The notes below the pieces were generated by a model. The model was not told the DNA's origin. It was given only the letters and a program-made list of their open reading frames with translations, and ran no database searches. From contig OZ220734.1 of NCBI GenBank assembly GCA_965116945.1, forward strand, positions 124,001-188,000: a stretch of DNA of 64,000 nt, read 5' to 3'. The translations under genes were made by a program, and so were the position numbers. Below, in pieces: positions 59,301 to 64,000 of the stretch. This DNA is from Plut-88900 sp965116945 (GTDB lineage: Bacteria > Chloroflexota > Dehalococcoidia > Plut-88900). How positions within the stretch are numbered: position 1 is the first letter of the stretch; each line of letters starts with the position of its first letter.

Positions 59301-62300
59301 CAGCACGGACGGCTCCGCCTTCAGCGGCGTCGCCGGGCTCACGCCCGCCTTCGACCCGGAGACCACGGCCTACGATGCCGCGCTGGCCGAGGGCGTCACC
59401 CACGTCAAGATCGTCCCCACCACCGCCCACACCGCCGCCACGGTGGAGGTCGTCGTGCCCAACGTGTCCACGGAGACCGTGGCCAGCGGCAGCGGCAGCG
59501 CCGCCATCGCGGTGGCCGGGGTGAGCGCCGTGGAGGTGCGCGTCACCGCCGAGGACGGCCGGACCACCATGACCTACACCCTCACCTTCTCGGGGGACAC
59601 GGCCGGCGGCCCCGGAGAAGGCCCCGGCGGCGAGGCCACGGCCCCCGTGCGGTTCGGCGACGCCTGGTGGTCCGCCACCCTCACCATCAGGGACCTTGTC
59701 GGTAACGGGAGGCTTATGGGTTGCAGCAATGTATCGAGAGTCGCCGCGGGCGACCGCTGCAACAGCCCCACCACCCTCACCAGGAACTCCTTCATCCTCG
59801 GCGGCGTCACCCACACCGTCGATGGCCTGTTTGTCGATCTCGGCGGGGCGCAGCCCGCGCTGACTCTGGTCTTCGACGCGGAGACGGTCCCGGCGAACCT
59901 GCGTCACGGCGCGGTCCTGGTGTTCGGCGTCCATGCCTTCCGGCTTGCCGACGCCGACCTGAGCAGCGGGACTCTCAAATGGAGCGACATCGGCATCAGC
60001 AGCGTCGAGTACGCCGACGACCTGGTCGTCGAGGTGAGCCTGCGCGCCGCCGAACCGGACGCCGCCAACTGGCGGCCAACCCTCGACGTGCGCCAGCTGG
60101 AAAAGGGCGGCCAGAGCTGGGGCTGCCGCAACGGCGTCCCGGCCGGGGACGTCTACGGCGGGGAGTGCAGCGACCCCGCCATCCTGGGCGGGAACACCGT
60201 CTCCTACACCCGGATCATCAACGGCGAGGCGTGGACCGAAACGTACCAGGTGCATGAGCTCTACACCCGCCCCAGCGGCCACTACGGCGGGCGGACCGCG
60301 TACGAGATGGTGCTGACGATGGGGACGTATCCCACGCCGCCCAGCAGCTTCGTGCTCGTCGTCGACGGCCGGCGCTTCTGGCTGAAAACCGCCCAGCGCG
60401 AGAAGAACCCCGACGGAAGCGAGGGACTCACCTACCGCTGGCCCCTGGACCCGCGCGACACCGGCCTGAGCTACAAATCCGGCCCCACGCAGGTGCGGTT
60501 CGCCTACCCCAGGACCAGCCTGGACTCCATCCGCGTCCACTACGACGGCTCCTACGAAACAACCGGCGAGTTCTTGTCCGCCACGCTGACGGCGGCCAAC
60601 CATGGGTTCGGCCAGGGTCTTGGCGGTTGCAGCAACTCTATAGCTAGCGCTGCGTGTAGTTCAACGAGTGTGCTCACGGATGACGAATTTACGTACCAAG
60701 ATGTGGACTACGCGATCACATCCTTGGACGTAAACAGCGGTATCTTGACGATCGTACTCAACAAGGCGATCCCGGCGGCCCTCAAGTCGGCCCTGACGCT
60801 GCACGTCGGCAGCCGAGAATTCCCTCTTGCAGACGCCACTCTTGGCTCTAACGACACCACGCTCTCCTGGTCCAACACAGGGCTGAGTCAGTGGGCCGTC
60901 GGCGACACGGTGCAGCTGAGATTGACGGGGACGGAGCGGGTGCTGGGGGCGGACGACTTCAGAAGCTGGGCGAAACCCGGCGTATCGGCCGTCTACCATC
61001 CCGCCCTCATCGCCGTCGTCCCCGGGCACTTCCCCAGCCGGGACCCGGCCAAGGGCATCGTGACCACCACCCACGTCAAGTTCCGCGCCTGGGCGGCCAG
61101 CCCCGGCAGCACCATGGAGATCGGCAAGGGGACCCACGACACGGGCCCCGCCACGTACACCGCGCTGGCCGACGGCGAGCTCAGCGAAGCCATCGAGCTC
61201 GACACCGCCACCAGCTACACCCACATCTACATCCGCGTCACCAACGGCGACCAGGTCGCCGTCCATCACGTGATCGTCGACCCGCCGCCCCGCACCTACA
61301 AGCTGGCGCCGGAGGTCCGGGTCGCGGAGGGCGATGACGCCGCAATCACCCTGACCCTGGGCAGCGCCGCCCCCGCCCCGGGCGTCACCTTCGACGTGAC
61401 CGTCGACTACGTCGACGGCGGCGCGACGCCCGAGGACGTGGGGGCCGTCCCCACCACGGTGACCGTGCCCGGGGGCGAGACGAGCGTGCAGATCGTCATC
61501 CCCACCGTGGACGACGACGAGGTGGAGGACCTGCTGGAGCACGAGGAGCGCTTCACGGTGAGCGTGTCCCACTCCGGCTACCCCTCCTGGGCGGAGGACC
61601 CCAACGCCACGGCCACCGCCGTGGTGACCATCGTGGACAACGACGAGCCGCCGGACGGGCCGGAGCCGTGGAACATCAAGGTCGTGCCGGGAGACGGCAC
61701 GCTGACGGTGACATGGCGCGTCGGCAACCGCCCCGGCGTCGACGACGACGACATCCGCCACGCCCTGCGCTGGAGCCAGCAGTCCGGCGTTTGGAACAAC
61801 CCGCGCGACCCCAGGGGCATTGGCCCCAACGACGGCGTCGCCGCGCCGGTCGGCGCCACCAGCTACGTCATCACGGACCTCGAGAACGGCGTGCCCACCG
61901 GCGTGTTCGTCCGCTCCTTCAGGGGGCATCCCACCAACCCCGACGCCTACAACATCAGCGAAGGGGACCGCACCTCCAGCGAGTGGGTGCGCACCAAGGG
62001 CGAGCACACCACGCCGCGGGCCCCGGAGCGGCCGACGGGGCCGGTCCCTCCCACCGTTTCCGCCCCCATCGCCGACGCCGCCATCGTCAACGAGAGCGGG
62101 ACGCACACGGTGCCCCTCTCCGGCGTGTTCGACGACGCCAACGGCGACGCCCTGACCCTGACCGCCGCATCCTCCGACACGGCGACGGCAACGGCCTCCG
62201 TGTCGGCCGACCAGTCCACGCTGACGGTCACGGCGAAGGCCCGCGGCACGGCGACCGTCACGGTCACCGCCGACGACGGCAACGGCGGCACGGTCTCGGA

Positions 62301-64000
62301 TGAGTTCACGGTGACGGTGAAGGCCGCGCCGGTGGTGGCCGCGGCCCTCCCCGACCTGACCTCCACCAGGGTCGAGTCGCTCCAGGTATTCCTCTCCGGC
62401 GTCTTCAGCGACGCCGACAACGACGCCCTGACCATCACGGTGAGTTCGTCGGACACCGCGGTTGTCTACGCCGACGTGTGGCAGCCCGACCAGTCCGGCC
62501 TGACCCTGGGCGCAAGGGCCAGGGGAACGGCCACCATCACCGTCACCGCGCGGGACGCCGACGGCAACGCGGTCAGCGACGACTTCACGGTGAAGTTGAA
62601 GGCCGCGCCGGTGGTGGCCTCGGCCATCGCCAACGTGAGCGGTCTGGACCCCGGGGCGACGCAGGACGTGTCCCTGTCCGGCGTATTCACCGACGCCGAC
62701 GGCGACGCCATGACCATCACGGCCCGGTCCTCCGACACGGCCAGGGCCACGGTGACCGTCGCCTCCGACGGGTCCAAGCTGACCCTCACCGGCGTGGCCG
62801 CGGGTTCGTCGACCATCACCGTCACGGCGGAGGACGCCGACGGCAACACGGTCAGCGACGACTTCACGGTGACGGTCGGCAATGCCGACCCGCCGGAGCA
62901 GAACGACTACGCCGACCTCATCGCCAGGATGTACGAGTGGCGCAACGACCCGCAGTGGTCGAGCAACAAAGATCACACCGACCGCTGGGACCGGGCGCTG
63001 CTGGCCTTCGGCGAGACCGTCGCAGATGCCTCGCTGACGCCCATGACGGCGGCCGAGGCCCAGGGCTACGCCGACCGCGGCTGGCAGCGCTGGGTGGAGG
63101 TGGCCGAGGCGCTGAAGCAGATCGAGCAGGCGCAGGGGCAACAGCAGCAGCCGGCCAACAACGCTCCCACGGTGGCCGCCCCCATCGCCAACGCCACCAT
63201 CGTCAACGCGAGCGGCACGAAGCAGGTCTCCCTGTCCGGCGTGTTCAGCGACGCCGACGGCGACAGCCTGACCATCACCGCCCGGTCCTCCGACACCGCC
63301 ACGGCCACGGCCTCCGTGTCGGCCGACCAGTCCACGCTGACGGTGACCGCGAAGGCCCGTGGGACCGCCACCGTCACGGTGACGGCCAACGACGGCAACG
63401 GCGGCACCGTCGAGGATGAGTTCACGGTCACGGTGAAGGCCGCGCCGGTGGTGGCCTCGGCCATCGCCGACGTGACCGGCCTGGAGGCCGGGTCAACGCG
63501 GGACGTGTCCCTGTCCAGCGTCTTCAGCGACGCCGACGGCGACGCCCTGACCATCACGGCCCGGTCCTCCGACACGGCCAAGGCCACGGTGACCGTCGCC
63601 TCCGACGGGTCGAAGCTGACCCTCACCGGAGTGGCCGCGGGTTCGTCGACCGTCACGGTCACGGCCCGGGACGCCGACGGCAACACGGTCAGCGACGCCT
63701 TCGAGGTTGCGGTCGCCGCGGCCCAGCAGCAACAACAGCAGACGCCGCCGCCCGGCCAGGGACCGGAGCCGTGGGGCATCACGATCGTGCCCGGCGACGG
63801 CACGCTGACCGTGACGTGGAACGTCTCTTCCCGCGATGGGTTCGATGACAGCGAGATACGCCACGCCCTGCGCTGGAGCCAGGAACCCGGGGTGTGGGCC
63901 AACCCGCGCTGCACTATCGGATTCGGCCCCAACGACGGTTTGTGCGTGGACGGCGGTGTGTACAGCTACACCATCACCGGCCTCAAGAACGGGGTGGCCA
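56317..64000 (+). CDS. Giant secreted repeat protein, 3' end outside window
   Basis: An uninterrupted frame of at least 2,561 codons. The ATG at 56317 has GGGGAGG six bases upstream. A signal peptide (RRFPLLLLAAALALLLALPA) is followed by: a Cys-containing beta module (about residues 40-165); fourteen delta-60 repeats (residues 168-981); a cadherin-like beta-sandwich (DATLSALEVTPSTDGSAFSG); a second and third copy of the first module (from about 59665 and 60565); a Calx-beta-like domain (VRVAEGDDAAITLTLGS); an FN3-like module present twice (PGDGTLTVTW); and five Ig/cadherin-like repeats with a helical insertion (DLIARMYEWRNDP). No catalytic motif is seen. Probably a surface or extracellular adhesion or scaffold protein. 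Very GC-rich. Confidence 0.88.
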   Translation, partial: MRLPALPRRFPLLLLAAALALLLALPAVHDAPTASASHTDTVWSATLTLQDLSQVPLSGLGCATVTSGAAAYACSNESVLTDDDFTFLGEDWVFTQIAYQTDAVLLEFTENATADLGRLTLHVGSQQIPLAEHLILGTFIIDGTFPALNAGDTLDLKLTFEPDHAGDLDPDFGIGGKVTTAFDTVKGEIFDVAEQSDGKIVAVGYVDDELNTLVANDFAVARFNPDGSLDNTFGNGGWVTTDFPHGGSKAKNEARAVAVQSDGKIVVAGFTSGSGGNQDFALVRYTSTGTLDGNFGSFGKVTTSIGSSHDVATALALQSDGKIVAAGYATWADRNFAAVRYNADGTLDTTFDTDGKKSIDVAGAGHDDAANAVAIDGSNRIVLAGYANNGTNDDFAVLRLTTAGAADTSFSSNGQEITPIGSANDRANGLVLQSDGKIVVAGYSLGATHDAVAVARYTTAGYLDTSFSTDGKVTTSIGPATDRANAVALDGDGKIVVAGYSFSGGEDFAVARYTTAGALDTAFSSNSNGHVTTDFVNASDVARAVAVLSDGTILAAGYANNGSVNEFALARYTSIGIPHDDFGIGGKVTASFGGNADWAYAVAVQSDGKIVVAGEASNIAHLTRYNPDGSLDAGFGTGGRQSSGLSGSHAHAVAVQPDGKILVAGYAFDGLSSFTDDFLLARFTAAGALDTTFGTGGKVLTHFGSGDDRAHAMALLSDGKILVAGYASNGTDDDFALARYTSAGALDTTFGTGGKRVTDFHGNDDQAHAMAVQSDGKIVLAGYANSSTGEEFALARYTAAGDLDTDFGAAGTVTKSFSAQIYDRAQAVAVDGDGRIVAAGIVGNDSSGPFLLARFGSDGAPDGDFGAGGRVTTDFGGATLNRARSMALLADGKILVAGESGTSSVARFSLARYRANGTLDTGFGAAGNGKVTTPFGPHFDAASAMALQTDGKIVLAGQARIGGSQPKFRDFAVARYLGQGTYSTDATLSALEVTPSTDGSAFSGVAGLTPAFDPETTAYDAALAEGVTHVKIVPTTAHTAATVEVVVPNVSTETVASGSGSAAIAVAGVSAVEVRVTAEDGRTTMTYTLTFSGDTAGGPGEGPGGEATAPVRFGDAWWSATLTIRDLVGNGRLMGCSNVSRVAAGDRCNSPTTLTRNSFILGGVTHTVDGLFVDLGGAQPALTLVFDAETVPANLRHGAVLVFGVHAFRLADADLSSGTLKWSDIGISSVEYADDLVVEVSLRAAEPDAANWRPTLDVRQLEKGGQSWGCRNGVPAGDVYGGECSDPAILGGNTVSYTRIINGEAWTETYQVHELYTRPSGHYGGRTAYEMVLTMGTYPTPPSSFVLVVDGRRFWLKTAQREKNPDGSEGLTYRWPLDPRDTGLSYKSGPTQVRFAYPRTSLDSIRVHYDGSYETTGEFLSATLTAANHGFGQGLGGCSNSIASAACSSTSVLTDDEFTYQDVDYAITSLDVNSGILTIVLNKAIPAALKSALTLHVGSREFPLADATLGSNDTTLSWSNTGLSQWAVGDTVQLRLTGTERVLGADDFRSWAKPGVSAVYHPALIAVVPGHFPSRDPAKGIVTTTHVKFRAWAASPGSTMEIGKGTHDTGPATYTALADGELSEAIELDTATSYTHIYIRVTNGDQVAVHHVIVDPPPRTYKLAPEVRVAEGDDAAITLTLGSAAPAPGVTFDVTVDYVDGGATPEDVGAVPTTVTVPGGETSVQIVIPTVDDDEVEDLLEHEERFTVSVSHSGYPSWAEDPNATATAVVTIVDNDEPPDGPEPWNIKVVPGDGTLTVTWRVGNRPGVDDDDIRHALRWSQQSGVWNNPRDPRGIGPNDGVAAPVGATSYVITDLENGVPTGVFVRSFRGHPTNPDAYNISEGDRTSSEWVRTKGEHTTPRAPERPTGPVPPTVSAPIADAAIVNESGTHTVPLSGVFDDANGDALTLTAASSDTATATASVSADQSTLTVTAKARGTATVTVTADDGNGGTVSDEFTVTVKAAPVVAAALPDLTSTRVESLQVFLSGVFSDADNDALTITVSSSDTAVVYADVWQPDQSGLTLGARARGTATITVTARDADGNAVSDDFTVKLKAAPVVASAIANVSGLDPGATQDVSLSGVFTDADGDAMTITARSSDTARATVTVASDGSKLTLTGVAAGSSTITVTAEDADGNTVSDDFTVTVGNADPPEQNDYADLIARMYEWRNDPQWSSNKDHTDRWDRALLAFGETVADASLTPMTAAEAQGYADRGWQRWVEVAEALKQIEQAQGQQQQPANNAPTVAAPIANATIVNASGTKQVSLSGVFSDADGDSLTITARSSDTATATASVSADQSTLTVTAKARGTATVTVTANDGNGGTVEDEFTVTVKAAPVVASAIADVTGLEAGSTRDVSLSSVFSDADGDALTITARSSDTAKATVTVASDGSKLTLTGVAAGSSTVTVTARDADGNTVSDAFEVAVAAAQQQQQQTPPPGQGPEPWGITIVPGDGTLTVTWNVSSRDGFDDSEIRHALRWSQEPGVWANPRCTIGFGPNDGLCVDGGVYSYTITGLKNGVA
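56818..59259 (+). repeat. Fourteen delta-60 repeats (about 58 aa each)
   Basis: Each unit follows LDxxFGxxGxVTT, then AxAxQSDGKIVVAGY, then FAxARYTxxG. I count fourteen units in series, from LDPDFGIGGKVTT to FRDFAVARYLGQG. Several adjacent units are close in DNA sequence as well, for example units 9 to 11. Fourteen units of this length would fit two seven-bladed beta-propellers. Confidence 0.85.
62035..63717 (+). repeat. Ig/cadherin-like repeats, five copies with near-identical segments
   Basis: Units of about 93 aa share VxLSGVFSDADGDALTITAR, SSDTATATASVSADQSTLTV, and end with DEFTVTVKAAPVVA. Units 1-3 (62035-62880) and 4-5 (63160-63717) are separated by a helical insertion (62902-63126). 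Long DNA stretches of units 1 and 4, and of units 3 and 5, are almost identical, so recent duplication is likely and assembly errors are possible. Confidence 0.8.

Noticed and set aside
53640..60603. Very long open frames on the opposite strands (735 codons on plus at 53640-55847; 1,324 codons on minus at 56629-60603)
   Set aside because: They are antisense to the kinase-regulator and giant secreted genes. In sequence this GC-rich, stop codons are rare in all frames, and the antisense products are low-complexity His/Arg/Gly/Val-rich with no motif.
38929..64000. Distal attachment site of the tRNA-Gly island
   Set aside because: I looked for another copy of the tRNA 3' segment GGTTCGAATCCCTTCGCCCG to the right of the integrase and did not find one in the window.

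Overview
The window looks like a chromosomal segment from an uncultured bacterium of the phylum Chloroflexota, possibly a Dehalococcoidia or SAR202-like lineage. This is inferred from the gene set: class III CoA-transferases, an HpaB-type monooxygenase next to a DUF1028 protein and an M20 amidohydrolase, a bacterial translin-like protein, and lipoproteins whose N-termini carry long Pro/Thr linkers of the PTPTPTA kind. No rRNA or phylogenetic marker was compared, so the placement is tentative.

From 1 to about 38.9 kb the window is a moderately GC-rich core region. It holds short operons for translation and RNA metabolism (rsmI, thrS, tsaE, tsaB, rsfS, mnmA, rnhB, trpS, rny with ymdB), cofactor synthesis (thiL, thiE), nucleotide metabolism (ndk), fatty acid synthesis (fabZ), redox balance (a SthA-type transhydrogenase) and catabolism (two CaiB/BaiF CoA-transferases, a D-2-hydroxyacid dehydrogenase with a tautomerase, and HpaB-DUF1028-M20). 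Three tRNA genes are present: Pro(GGG), Lys(CTT) and Gly(CCC). Two accessory, defence-like genes interrupt this core as single insertions: an 830-aa P-loop ATPase with two deoxyribosyltransferase/TIR-like domains (11.2-13.7 kb), and a restriction-nuclease-like protein with an HRDC domain (20.5-21.5 kb). Two large intergenic regions (3.8-4.9 and 26.6-27.3 kb) are packed with inverted repeats and share a related sequence of about 180 nt whose hairpins differ by compensating changes, which suggests structured RNA.

From 38.9 to about 53.5 kb lies an accessory island that starts directly after tRNA-Gly(CCC) with a tyrosine recombinase. It carries an XRE regulator, short or decaying ORFs, a lipoprotein with a strong leader inverted repeat, a frameshifted IS481-type element, and a tightly overlapping three-gene cassette: a TIR-domain P-loop ATPase, a protein I read as CARF-like, and a DNA methyltransferase. 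It also carries a NYN-domain remnant and a DUF262/DUF1524 (GmrSD-like) nuclease with a small partner. The TIR cassette is the best candidate for an undescribed defence system in the window.

From 53.5 kb to the end the sequence is visibly more GC-rich. A cytoplasmic sensor kinase fused to an OmpR-type response regulator is transcribed away from a giant secreted protein (at least 2,561 residues, running off the window). The giant protein combines a cysteine-containing module present three times, fourteen delta-60 repeats, a Calx-beta-like domain and several Ig/cadherin-like repeats. The sharp change in base composition could mark another transferred region or, less likely, an assembly junction.
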